Positions 23,581 to 35,682 of a stretch of 64,000 nt of DNA are shown here, piece after piece (position 1 is the stretch's first letter; every line of letters begins with the position of its first letter). The position numbers were made by a program, and so were the translations under genes. Under the pieces are notes generated by a model. The model did not search any database and was not told the DNA's origin. It saw only the letters and a list, made by a program, of their open reading frames with translations. Origin of the DNA: Piper betle. Lineage: Eukaryota > Streptophyta > Magnoliopsida > Piperales > Piperaceae. The stretch is taken from the NCBI GenBank assembly GCA_033002965.1, contig JAURVB010010284.1, positions 1 to 64,000 of the forward strand, in the 5' to 3' direction.

Positions 23581-26485
23581 TATAAAACAGGTGACTCGAG
23601 TCAGACTTTTACGGGAGCGAACCAGTCGGTTCGAGTCGAGTCAGCTTCATGGACCGCAAGCTGAGTTCAGGCCAGCTGTGAGTTATGAGCAATGAGGGTC
23701 ATGCATGCTCAAGTATACGATGATAACGTCGAAAAGATGATGAAAAATGGGTTATCAAGTATATGGAGGTATGCAGTATTAATTGTTATTTTATTTGATC
23801 GTAGAATATGTTTAGGGCTAAATGGCGAATTAGGACGCGATATAGGGAGTTTGGGTGGGTTATTAGTTATAGAACATATCATTTAGATGTTTTTGTGTTC
23901 GTCTAATTTTACGGGATTTTTGCCATATTTTTCTAGATTTTTTTAGAATTTATTGCGAACTAGTTAGTTATTATTTTAACTCGAGTAGGAATCGAGTCAA
24001 TACTTATTTACAAGTTTGCCATTGAGGGTATTTTTCTCCCTCCCGACACCTACCCTCCCAAAACCCTTGCAGTCTTGTGCTCGTCGCCGCCGCCAATGCT
24101 GTCGACGCGGCGCTGCAGCCGATCAACGCCGCCCCGCTTCGCCGTGCCGCCACGACCCACCCTGGCCATCGTCTCGCTGCCACGATGCCGGAATGGCCCC
24201 ACAAGCCGCAACATCCTCCCTCATCGATTCACCGCCGTCCAGGCTGTGCCGCTACGACTGTGATCCCAACGACCACCCCCTCGCCATCGCTGACGTTTCC
24301 CCCATCATCCCGATCGCCGTCGAGGCCGGCCGTTGCCCGTTTTCGACGCCGTCGCTGACAGCCATCGCCGCCCCGACTACCCTGTTTGACACTACCATTT
24401 GACCAAGCTCGTCGAGCTGGTGTCCATAGTCCCCCTAATTGCCACGTCCGGAAACCATCGCTAGAAAACCGCCGGAGTTCGCCAGAAAACTGACGACACT
24501 CTCCGGAAAACCGCAGGAACTGCCGAAAAATTGGATTTGTGGGAAATTCGCAGGATCATCCTCCGAACGCACCCGGTCCAATCTGATCGGACTTCGAGAC
24601 GCCGCTAGGTGCCGAATTCGAGTTTCGAGCCACGAAACAGAAAACAGCCGTCGCCGATTTTCGATAACGCAAGGTATAATTTATTTTAACTTAATTATTT
24701 TGAAAGTATTGATTATTAGAATTGCATGGTAGGATTGGTGAATTGTGTGTTATAATAATATATATAAATGTAGATTTGATTAAGGATAAAATATGAAATT
24801 TGTTTGATTGAGTGGTGTTAAAAATGGAGGCTAAGAAACTAATTAGGGTAACTAGGTAATGATCATGATCTAATGCAAACTAGCCTAAGTAGACTTGCTA
24901 AATTGATATAGGTTGATGTGTGTTGATTGATGAGTGTTCAAATGGAAAAGTACGGAATTAATTTGGTGAACTAATTAATTACCCTGATTTCAATAGACGT
25001 AGATTGAAAACTCACTAGAATTGACTTAGGATGAATGCGTGATGATTGATGCGTGATTGTACTGATTGTGTGTGCATGCAACAGGATGTGTGATTTATCA
25101 TGCGGGCGTTAGCTTTTAGCTTGATTGTGTAGGTACGGTGTAGGAGCTCGCCGCCTAGGCGCGTGGACCCGTTTAGAGCTTATACTAGGTCCATTTAGGA
25201 CTCGTTCTCTGATTTACGCTATTCTATTGTGTATTTGATTTATCATGTGCAGGACGAGTTAAGTGGCACTTTATCAGATCCCACTTAACTCGGGCCATTT
25301 AGCCAACGGTTCTTTTTCGGATTAATAACCCTCAAGGATGAGATCCCTCGAGTTTGTTTTCTAACTTCAGATCCAGCTCACGATGCCTTCGGGCCTATTG
25401 TATAAATCCCAACCCAGGCTTATATATATATAGTTTTCGTGTTTTCGGTGAGAGATGGAATGAGGGTTACTAACGGCCACGCCTTTAGATAAGGCGTGTG
25501 CTAGGAAGAGCGGGTTCTGGAGCTGGGGAGAACCCACTTCATTCCCGAAGGTTCTGGACAACTCCACCTTTGAGTTCCTCAAACCCAGAGAAGTGTGGAG
25601 GTTTACGGGTACTGCAATGCAGCACATGTCTAGACTTGTGGTTCAAAGGGTACTAAAGGCGACTGCCTGAGAGTGCTTGGCCTTCGTGCTCAAGGCCAGG
25701 AGTAATATGGAAGGTGTAGAGGGCGAAAAGGAATGAGATTTGATGAGAGAAGCGATAGAGAAATGGCCAACGTATGAGAATGAGAGTTCTTGAGGAAGTA
25801 TATGGTTCTCATTCAACAGGAGAGTTTGCTCTCCTGTGCCAGATTGATATTAGTTGTTTTTCGGGCTGGTAACACTCATTACTGATGATTTTTCTATATA
25901 TATGTAGGTGAGGAATGCGAGCGATGAAAGCTGTCGGGACTGCAGAGGAGTAGCATGGAACCGCGCACACATGTACCTGCCACGTGTAATCTATAATGAC
26001 GGTGTTTTATCGCTACATGAATGATAATTTTGATGTGTTTGCTTAAATGAATTGCTTGTTATGAAACGAACAGATCAATGTGAATGAGTAGGGAGCCTTG
26101 GAGTTCAGACTCAGGTCAGGTGAAGCAAATGAGATAATGATTGAATGTCATGGTAGATTGTTATGTGTTATCGTATTTTATAAAATATTTATATACCCTT
26201 GTTGAAGACAGGTTGGCCCCTATTGCACTTTTAGGCGAAACTCTATCCGTTTTTCTTGGCTTCTCATTTATTGTTTTGTTTTGTCTTTGCTTGCACGTCA
26301 TGGCATGCATGTAGGACTCCGTTAGAACCCAATTGTTCCCATCCATGCATTTCATGTTTGCATGTCCATCTTAAGACGCCGAGGGTAGATCCGGGTCGGC
26401 TTAACCGCGAATAGATTAGTAAATGGTTCAGTTGCCGGTGACATTTCCGGGTTGGTTCATGGGTCAGCCGAAATGGGGTGTTACA
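23581..26485 (+). repeat. 5' LTR (LTR-B), Tekay superfamily, followed by a primer site
   Basis: The start TATAAAACAGGTGACTCGAG corresponds to the TGTAAAACCC start of LTR-A and LTR-C with G changed to A. It ends GGGGTGTTACA at 26485. The whole length aligns with the complement of LTR-C, including ATGATAACGTC, GTTTGGGTGGGTTA and TTTTACGGGATTTTT. A GC-rich island lies at 24060-24640. About 300 bases at 25430-25720 seem extra relative to LTR-C. A primer-binding site follows within five bases, so it was the 5' LTR of a plus-strand element whose body is gone. Confidence 0.75.
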
Positions 26486-26489
26486 ACAG

Positions 26490-26505
26490 TGGTATCAGAG
26501 CCAAC
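26490..26505 (+). promoter_or_regulatory. primer-binding site, initiator-Met tRNA
   Basis: TGGTATCAGAGCCAAC, five bases after the LTR end, is complementary to the 3' end of plant initiator-Met tRNA over TGGTATCAGAGCCA. This is the usual primer for gypsy minus-strand DNA synthesis. Confidence 0.85.
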
Positions 26506-27778
26506 TCTTGGCATCGTCATGCAAAATTCTGCTGCTTTATCAATTCATGACCGCCATGGCAAATTACTACTGTTTCATCAATTCATGGTCGTTTTGTTTT
26601 GCTGTTGCTGCATCAACGTCCTATACTATGTAATCAGTTGGTTAGGATAATATAGTTGTAGTCCATAGCGTCTTATGATTTCTATGCATGGGGTTTGGAT
26701 GGTGGGCAATGCTGTGGGGAATTCCTTCGGTGCTTGTCAAGACAGCGCTTGCCTTGATGTTGTGGGTTGTCGTGCGGGGAGAAGGGAAGTGTTCCCAATG
26801 GTGCTGCTGGTTGGATGGTGTCGCCTTGCATTCCCGACAGTGCTGCTGGCCAGGCGTCATGCACCTTGGGGCAAGGAGGTGTCACGTTAGATAGCTGTTG
26901 TAAAGCACGCACTTGAGGCTTCCTCGCTTGCTGATTTTATCTTGTCGCTGACACTGTGTTGGGATGCTCAATATAGTTGATCAATTGAATTGTTGGGGAA
27001 GTAATTGGTGAACGTCGTGGTCTGGTTTTTGGTGCAAAGATGAGGTTTGGAGAAGGGAAGAGTGTGGGGAAAAAGAAGATGGCAGATCTGTAATATATGC
27101 TTGACTCGACACCGACTCTAATTAAAAATAATATTAACTTTTAATAAATCGTTAAACAATTATGATTTTAATTGTTATGGGTTAAAGTTCCTAAAATAAT
27201 TAATTATTGTACGAAATCGCCAAAAGGAATAAAAATACGATAATGATAAACGGTCGATAATTAATCGGCATACTACAAGCGATTAATTTTGAATCGGATG
27301 GTTATAAGTGATTAACAAAATAAAGATTTCACCTTTACCATATTAAATTTAATACTAGGTAAATAAAGTGATTGTTTTTGTAACAAGTTAATAAGGTAAA
27401 AAATGGGTTATTAGACTATAATCGTGTAGAAAAAGCCTAAATAGCATAATGAAAATAACTAAAGTTTGAACCTTTATTGAGTTGAATATTTTAAAATAAT
27501 TAGTAATATCTTTGAATTACGATAATATAAATCATTTTCAATAATTTAATTGAATAAATAAATTAATTAAATTGCTATTATTAATGATAATGATTAAAGA
27601 TTAAAATCGTAAACTAAATTGTCAAGATCGTGGTTAACTAATTATCATCTCAAAGGAAAATATATGAATAATAGTAATTAAATACTTAATAAATAATTTA
27701 TCATTAGTGAAGTATAAATTATGATTTAGATAATTAATTTCAAATTGTAGAGTAGGACTTAAATGATTATGTCACTTG
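26506..27778 (+). repeat. left part of hairpin-family LTR (LTR-W)
   Basis: From roughly 26640 the sequence follows the GC-rich island of that family (GTGTTCCCAATGGTGCTGCTGG at 26790 is close to 60690-60715) and then the AT-rich middle (GATAATGATAAACG and CGATAATTAATCGGCATACT near 27240), which recurs at 58160 and 63700. It continues at 30273 after an inserted RT snippet and LTR-C. The first ~130 bases may be leader of the LTR-B element. Confidence 0.6.
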
Positions 27779-27868
27779 TATAGGATGTCGCCTAAAGAAC
27801 TCACAGAACTCAGAATCCAGCTGGGGGAGCTGCTGGATTCGGGGAAAAATTCAGCCATCAACTGCACC
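27779..27868 (+). pseudogene. short RT snippet embedded in an LTR
   Basis: ATG at 27784 opens MSPKELTELRIQLGELLDSG, the thumb-side entry of a gypsy RT. After a frameshift the sequence goes on to a QPST motif and, across the LTR-C insertion, a PYGAPVLF motif ending near 30272. Only about 120 bases of RT are present; both sides are ordinary LTR-W sequence. The wording differs from the Tekay RTs in this window (they have SPWGAP), so it comes from another gypsy lineage. It looks like captured filler rather than a decayed full element. Confidence 0.6.
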
Positions 27869-27873
27869 GTATG

Positions 27874-30244
27874 TGTAACACCCCAAATCCGGTCCACACT
27901 CGTGAACCGAACCGGCATGTTACCGGCCCCGGTTAGGTCGGCTAACCCGAACCTAACTCATACGGATCCAATCTCGGCGTCTTAAGATGAAGATACAACT
28001 CTCAAAGTATGGATGAATACACAAACCCTAACATGGTACTACGTGAATGACATACAAATCAGAGTGCACACCAAGACAATCCCGATAAAAATTAATGAAA
28101 ACTTTGAAATATAACGGATAGAGTTTCCCTAAAAATGCAATTAGGGGCCACCCTGTCAAATATACATATGCAAATATATATCTAACCATATATCAAATAA
28201 TTTCATTCATATAAAATATAAAATCTAACATGCTGTAACTTATTTTAAAACTTGGGTCTCAACCCACTCACTGCGCAACTCTGATCATATTTTGCATTCT
28301 GTTATCGTGTCTTAACATTTCATTCATATCATATCATCATGCTCAAACATTTACTCATAGCATGTGTATAAAATAACATCATAACAAAACATTAAATATT
28401 TCATCACCCAATGTGTGTGTGCAGAAGACCTTATTGCTCCTCGAGGGATCTCATCCTCGAGGGGTTATTAATCCGGAAAATATTCGGTTAAATGACCCGA
28501 GTTAAGTGGGATCCAATAAAACACCACTTAACCCGTCCTGCAAATAATAACATAAACATACAATAGAAAAGCGTAAAACAAGACGAGTCCTAAACGGACC
28601 TGGTAGAAGCTCCAAGCGTGTCATCGCGCCTAGGCGGCGAGCTCCTACTCCGTACCTACACATCAAAACTAAATACTAACGCCCGCTAACTAAATGATGC
28701 ATCAAACTCAATAACATCAAAATCACAATGCAAGCATCCATCAACATAACAATCATAAAATCATAAAAATTAATTAATCCTAACTCATCCTATTCATACT
28801 AATTTTATTACGTGTCTATAACTTATGCCGTGGTCACTTATCATGCTCTGACCTGATCTACTTCATTACATCACTGATCCTTCATTCACACTTAATCTCA
28901 TCATGTAACTTATCATTTCATCCCTAATTAGTCATTAATCACATCATACACCTGTTTACTTCATTCATAATCTTAACATTCATCATAATAATTAATCAAC
29001 CCTAGCATGCTATGCTAACAATTATCATCAATTTTAAATAATCAAATCGGAGGTAATTATACCTCACGTCGTCGGCAATCGGCGACGGCTAGGGTTCCGT
29101 CGCGCATCTCGGAGCTCGAATTCGGCGCTCCTCGGCGTCCGATGTTCGATCGAGTCCAACTGGGTGAGCTCCGCGGAAGATCCGGTGAATTCCAGCGAAT
29201 TCCAGAAATTCCAATTTTCCGGTGGTTTTCCGACAGGTACTGGCGGTTTTCCGGCGGCTTCCGGTGGTTTTCCGACGACAATCGCCGGCGGCGTCTACTG
29301 GTCGGAAAGGGGTCGTGTTGGGTACCCTCGGAACCGGCTCGGCGAGCCCGACTCATCTATGACCTCAGTGTGGCCAATGGAGGCGGCGGCTCGCCGGAAA
29401 ACGGCAAAACAGAGGCTGGCCGTGGTGGTTGCTAGATCCGGCCGGCCACGGCGGCAACGGCCTCCGCTCCGGTCAGGAAGCGTCACTGGGTGGTCGACGG
29501 TGCTGAGGCGACCACCTGATCGTGGTGGCGATGCTCGCCGGCGGCGGAATCGGCGACGCGACCGCAACGCGGCCGCGGCGTCGCGGCGTGGTTTCCTCGC
29601 GTCGCGGCGGTCCGATGGGGGCCGGACCTGGTCGGGGCGGCAGGGCGACGCCGTGGCCGGGCTGGGCGGCGTCGATCGGCGGCCAGGCGGCGCCGGCCGT
29701 GGCGGCGGTGGCGCGCGAACAGGGGCGGCGCGGCGAGGGTTTGGGCGTGGGGGAGAAAAGTCGGGGTGAAAAATTAGTTGGGTGGCAAACTCGTAAATAA
29801 TACTTGACTCGTCTCCGGCTCGAGTCAAGTATCATAACTAACTCGTATTAAATCCTAAAAAAATTCATAAAAATCGGGAAAAATCCCGTAAAATCAAACA
29901 ACACCAAAAAAATTATAATGATATGCTCTAGAACTATCAACCCACCCAAACTGCCCGAACGCGTCCTAACGCGGTAAACGGCCTAATACTAATTCTACGA
30001 TCCACTATATATATAAAATAAAAATAATGACTGGCATACTCTCATATATCTGATAACTCATTCTGTTCTGCTGTGTTCATGACGTTATCATCATATACTT
30101 GGGTACGCATGACCCTCATAGCTCATACACGCGACTGGCATCGGCTCGGTACACGTGTCCTGAAACTGACTCAACTCGAAAAAAATAACGGTCGACCCGA
30201 CCGGTTCTGAATATAAAACCCTAACTCGAATCGTGGGTTTTACA
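27874..30244 (-). repeat. solo LTR (LTR-C) with perfect 5-bp TSD
   Basis: Starts TGTAACACCCC and ends GTGGGTTTTACA; flanked by GTATG at 27869-27873 and 30245-30249. Without a body or second LTR it is a solo LTR, the product of LTR-LTR recombination. In minus orientation relative to LTR-B. It holds the best-kept GC-rich island of the window (29080-29770), with frames of up to 201 codons open on both strands by composition. It splits the RT snippet described above. High GC and intact ends suggest the youngest large LTR here. Confidence 0.85.
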
Positions 30245-30249
30245 GTATG

Positions 30250-31100
30250 GGGCGCCAGTTCTATTCCAATAATTTAATATTTAATATTGTTGAATGTTGC
30301 ATGTTCTATGTTGTCGAATTTTAATAATGATATATATTAGTCATTTAGTTGCATGCATTTCTACTTGAATAAAATTATATTTATGTAAAATTTTATGTTC
30401 TTGTTCAGATTAGGTTCATTGGTTACAGTTGCAGGTTTACTTATGAACTATCCAAGTATGTATAATTATTTGAAATGTTGTATTTTCCCTTTTGGTAGCC
30501 CTGGTCGGCCTGAGTCTAGATTCGACCACTATGCAACGAGTGCAACCGTGGTCAAGAAATTAACTCAGTCTGACACAAGGCTGCACCAAGTTCATAACTG
30601 ATCACCATGCACCGAGTGCAACCGGGGTCGACTCAATTCAGCACAAGGCAGCACCCCCTAAAAGATTAAATACTTGTCCCCATGCCGTAAGGGGTGACAG
30701 GGCGTAGTGGCACAAGGCGGCTCATTATGCATTTCTGATGCTGAGAGGGTGAGTCAATGGCAAATATCAGCAACTACAGGTCGTGGTCCACATAGCGTGT
30801 GTGTGGTTGGTGTTTCTTTTATCAACCAAGGTTTGGTAAATTGATAATAAATTAGACTTCCTTTTTATTCTCTTGTGTTATAAATATGACTATGGGAAAT
30901 GGTCCGAGACTGTGGGGTTTTTAGTTAGTTTATTTTTACGCATTGTCACATGCTATCAAAATATGTTTTATTTTTATGATTTATAAGCTCTACACTTATT
31001 GCCGTATTAGAATTCATGTTCTTGATTAATGTTCTTGTAGTTATTATTACATCAATTATATTTTAAGTAACACCCAGTCCGGTTAGGGTGGGTAATTACA
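30250..31100 (+). repeat. right part of hairpin-family LTR (LTR-W)
   Basis: After a few bases of the RT snippet it resumes LTR-W: a worn copy of the hairpin at about 30371-30394, then GGTCGGCCTGAGTC, and the GTGCAACCG..GTCAA block, which is tandemly duplicated (30530 and 30605). It ends AGTAACACCCAGTCCGGTTA..GGGTAATTACA at 31100, like other LTR ends of the family. Confidence 0.6.
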
Positions 31101-31931
31101 AATACCCTGCCTGCATATATGAAACCCTCATATACTTATAATAGGTGTAGGTGGGCTTATATAAGTTTCTGGAGCATAGTTTTTGAAAATCAACAAGGGA
31201 TCTCAGCCTTGAAGTTTTATTAATATGAGGAAAACTCAGCTAAATAGCTTGGTGTTGGAAGGATTTGATAAAATGCGGCTGATACCATTGATACCATTCT
31301 ATGTCTAAAACTCGGTTGAACTCGACATTCAAAGAGCTAAGTAGAAAAGTCCTATAGAGCCGAAACTCTTCATCCTAAATTGGCAAGCTCACCCTGCAAA
31401 TCCTAACAAAAAGATAAAATCTAAATCACTATCGGATCGCATCAACATGCAAAATGAGGCAACGTCTCCACACATGCACAACTGAGAAAATTTAATTAAA
31501 TTAATTATTATACTTACTGAAGTGTTGAACCTCATTAGATAACCTTAATTAGAGTTCAATGTTGCAAGTACACTTATGGATTTATCAAACCGACTTAACC
31601 AAATAGTTTTTAAGACATGCTAAACAAGAAACAAGGCCCACTAAGGTTGGATTAAAGTGCTGGAAATAGTGTTTCTAGGCCATATACCAAATTTTCTAAC
31701 TCTCGTTTGTGGCCTTCAAAACTCAAAATTGGCCTAAGTGATAGAGTAGTATTTGCCAACACCATGGGCTTTAGTTCAATATGAAGTCAGGTCCAAAGCA
31801 AGTGTAATTGGCCCTCATTATGTTTGGGAATTGTAGGCATTGGCTAAGAAATTTCTCGAGCTGTTTGGACCTAAGTAGCTTGGGAATTTTCTACTGAATA
31901 ATATACCAAACCATTGGCCCTGAAATTTTAC
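31101..31931. repeat. degenerate Tekay-type LTR sequence
   Basis: A few words (CAAGGGATCTCAGCC, TTATTAATATG, AAACTCAGCTAAATAG) align with LTR-C around 28440-28500 in the same orientation. No clean boundary. Nothing else recognised. Confidence 0.35.
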
Positions 31932-32130
31932 TGTAATGACCCGCCCATTCCAAGCCACGAGCCAAGTGTTACTATATAAAACTAGTGTCCCCTAAATTAA
32001 TTTTCTTTTAATTTTTAAGATTTTAAATAAATCCATAACAATAAATTTAATATACAAATGCTCAGAACAATCTAAGCCCCATGAACCGAACCAAAATCCC
32101 ACTGCCATGCAAATAATCTCGAGAAAAAAA
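31932..32130 (-). repeat. partial short LTR, same type as 42128-42374
   Basis: TGTAATGACCCGCCCATTCC onward is the complement of the last ~200 bases of the LTR at 42128-42374, sharing AATCTCGAGAAAA and GCCACGAG..AGTGTTACT. It loses similarity before reaching the other LTR end. Confidence 0.6.
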
Positions 32131-32219
32131 TAGTCTAATAATAGAGTCCTCCAGCTATCCTGACTCTACGTTAGTGATAAAAATAGTAAGTCGTATAATT
32201 ACAAAAAATAATTAATATA

Positions 32220-33060
32220 TTCCACAATATCTGAATTACATCTTTTAGTGATTATGAACCTATGCTGAGCTCTTAATATGCTGGGAGGGTGGCTGCCCAT
32301 CAAGCTACAATTCCATGTATGCACACACACGCTATGTGTCCCTTGGCCTGTAGTTACTGATATTTGCCATTGATTCATCCACTCAGTATCATAAGTGCAT
32401 AATGAGCCATCTTGCGCCACTACGCCCTGTCACCTCTTTCGGCATGGGAGCAGGTATTTAATCTTTCAGGGGGTGCTGCCCTGTGTAATATTGAGTCAAT
32501 TTATTAAACCCGGTTGCGCTCAATGCATGGTGGTCGAATATAAACTCAAGTCGACCAAGACTCCTACATAGTAATTTTTTGAAGGGTGCTACCCTGTGTC
32601 AGACTGAGCCAATTCTTTGACCCCGGTTGTGCTCGGTCCATGGTGATCGAATGTGGGCTCGGGCTGACCAAGACTCCCAAATTGAAATATATAACATTTT
32701 AAGTAATTATACGAACCTGGACCGAGCCAAATGTGCTCACAAACTATCAAGTGGATGTTTTCATTTAACACCAGAATTTTCCTTTATATAGAAGAATATG
32801 TGTAAAATTCAAGAAATCACTACATTAAAATTTATTAATATGTGTAGAATTCAAGAAGGTTTTACATTAAATTTTATAGAAAAAACGTAATAAAATATAA
32901 TTATGTTAAATACCAACAATTAGTTTGATAATGAAAAGTCAAAAACTTATTACTTACTTAATGTGAATGAATGTTAAATCACACTCGTAACTATTATTTA
33001 TGGTTTGTTCTTCATATTTACAAAATCCTAAATAAAATAACCTAATTATTTTTTTCAGGG
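32220..33060 (-). repeat. hairpin-family LTR fragment, inverted relative to LTR-W
   Basis: Contains the complement of the 30470-30810 block (CACATAGCGTGTGTGTG on one side, its complement on the other) and two tandem copies of the GACTGAGTCAATTC..CGGTTG block (32455 and 32581). From 32690 to 33050 it matches the complement of 42700-43030. Confidence 0.6.
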
Positions 33061-35170
33061 TTTTACATTTAATGTGAAGCTACTAAGACACAACCTAATG
33101 TGTGGGTGAAATTTCATAGAATTTCACAACTTCCACTAGGCTTAACAAATTTTGCAACTGGAGCAAGGGAATTAGGTTTCACATTCCATTCCTATACACT
33201 CCTAAACACCAAACTAACTAACTACACAATGAATTTTAGTAAAACCCAAATTCTGCATATTGATAGTAGACAATTAATTAGTCAATACTCATAAAAATTT
33301 TATAGATTTCTTAAAAAACGTTTACAAGCTCAACTTGGAGCACAAACACAGAATATAACCAAGCATACCAGATACACAGCATATGCAACCAACAGTTAGG
33401 GGTGTTTTTCAAGCCTTTACGAAAGTTATTTTAGCTTAGTTTTTTAATGAAAATAATATTAATGAAAATACTCCACGTAAAGGATACCAACGTAGGGGAC
33501 AAAATTAGCGAAAGTTGGGGGCAAACTACTGCAAGCAGTAATCCTATCACCTTTCTCTAAATTTGACTCCCATACATGCTGACAAAGGCCAAAAAGGAGA
33601 AACATGATCATCAATATAATAAATCTACCTTTTATGAACAAGATTTTACTGATAGAATGCAAAAATACAATGCAGAAAAAGAGTTACAGGAGATCTACCA
33701 AGACACAGGCGACCACTGCTGACTAAAAATAATGAAAATACCACCTAAATTCTCCACACCCAATTCACTCTATGAAACAAATATTAGATAAATAAGAACC
33801 AAGCGCACTACTAAGCAACCACAAGTGATACTCAAGTGCAGAATGCCCAATGGAAGAGATTTACCTCCAACATACTAAGCATAGCTCTCTTAGGGCTTCT
33901 TATCCTAAGAACTACAACCCTAGGACCCTCTGAAGGCTTCAAGAGGCTATGAAGAGGAAGGAGGAGCCAAGGAAGGAAGGAAGTGGAGGGCAGAGTCAGA
34001 TCAAGGCAAAGGAAGAGAGAAAAGGAGAGGGAGGGGTGACTTTATAGTAAAGGGAAAATCTGCCAGCGCAAAGGTGCTTGCCTCTGAATTGTTGGACCAC
34101 GGGGGCTTGGTCAACTAATGTTACATGGATGGTGCCATCGACCACCATGGTATGGGCTGGGTGCAAGGGCAGTTGTCTAGCACCTTTGTACAAGCTCCAA
34201 AACCCTAATCCTCAACTTTACTTGGAAGCTGAGTGTGCGCACTATGGTTTCTCACCATAAGGGGGCCAGGACAACCTTAGCAAGGATAGTCCAAAAGGTG
34301 ATTCCAAAAACAGAGCAAGCAAAGAAGACTTGTGAAGGACTCAGTCCTAATGTGTAAGTAAGTTCGACTCGAGCAAACTAAAAATAGAAAAGCCCACCAT
34401 GTAGTGTCCAAACGGGGCTACCTGACACCGAAGGAGACTAGGGTCGGGAGAACATACACCATACCATAGTAAAACCATAACAAGAAAATCCGAACCCAAC
34501 TAACCTGATCCAGGGAAAACCAAACTGACTCGAAAACCCTTGGGCAATCACAGTTTTACATGCAAGAAACTTGATGGACCTTTGGAGTGAGCTGGAGGGG
34601 AGTAGAGAGGTGAGGGAAGGTGAAGGAGGAGAATGGTGGTCAGTGGAAGGTGGAGGAAAAGAGTAGAAATGACAAGTAGATTAGTTTTCGTAAAACCTTA
34701 AAGTAAGCCAGCGCAAGGGCAGTGGTAGGGTGCAAGGGTGCTGGAGGGGACGCAAGGACATTGGAGGTCAGGGCCATCACGTTGGCCAATTAGAACTTGC
34801 TGCTCACCAGTCACGAGTTGACAGGGGCGGGCAGACGGGCACCCTTCCCGCTCAAGGTTGCTTGGATCTGCCACAAATACAACTCCAAGGTGCAAGGGCA
34901 CTAGCACCAAATCCCCAAAACAGTAATTCATCAATCAGAAATGCAATGCAACAAACTTTGTACACACCCAATGAACATGAAACGAATCTAGACTCACAAA
35001 GACGCAGTCCTACAGTCTACCTACCACATATACCATCCTACCAGAAAAAGGTTAAAGCCGAGACATCCACTCGCTTGACCAAACATAATTAGTATGATGG
35101 TGGCTCAAGCCTTGGCGCAAATAACATATACCCTAATACATATTATATATATGGTCAATAAAACTAAACA
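33061..35170. other. no gene seen; possible old LTR parts
   Basis: Moderately GC-rich blocks at 33880-34260 and 34560-34900 carry repeated words such as GCCAGCGCAA and GGTGC(A)AGGG. GCAATCACAGTTTTACA at about 34543-34559 resembles the end of LTR-A/LTR-C and may mark an old minus-orientation LTR. No protein domain recognised. Confidence 0.3.
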
Positions 35171-35682
35171 TAAAGCATGTAGCTTGGCTCACAAGTGAAC
35201 CGCAACGAAAACAATCAGTCCAATTGCCCGGATTGATGATATAATAATAGTCAATGTTGATATATATATAGCACTTATATAATATGTAATCAGTCCACTT
35301 TTTTACTTTGGGGTATTGATTATCAATTGTGTTATCTTTTTGCTTCAATACCAATTTACAATGAAATATGAGATCGTATAAAATTACAGATACTACACAT
35401 TATTACAGACGATAATTTTTTATAAAGGGTAACAAGTACAAGATTAAAATCACCTTTACTGGACCTAACGAATAGACATTTGAAAGATATAGCATTCATC
35501 AAGATAGATGATGTCTGTAAAAAAAATGGTAAATATTTGTCTGATTTTCCGATATGACTTTGTCAGAAAACTTTACATATCTTCAATTTGATAATAAATT
35601 AATAATGGAGTTAAGTTATAGTCAGCTTTATGAATTTGAATATGCAGGTTTTATAAATTTAAACTAATATTAATAAACTAAT
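35171..35682. other. AT-rich DNA, nothing recognised
   Basis: No open frame or repeat end that I can assign. It may be the upstream part of the Helitron remnant that follows. Confidence 0.3.

Noticed and set aside
29164..29828. Overlapping frames of 201 codons (+), 177 (-) and 120 (-)
   Set aside because: Both strands are open over a GC-rich LTR island; Arg/Gly/Pro-rich composition with no domain. Composition effect.
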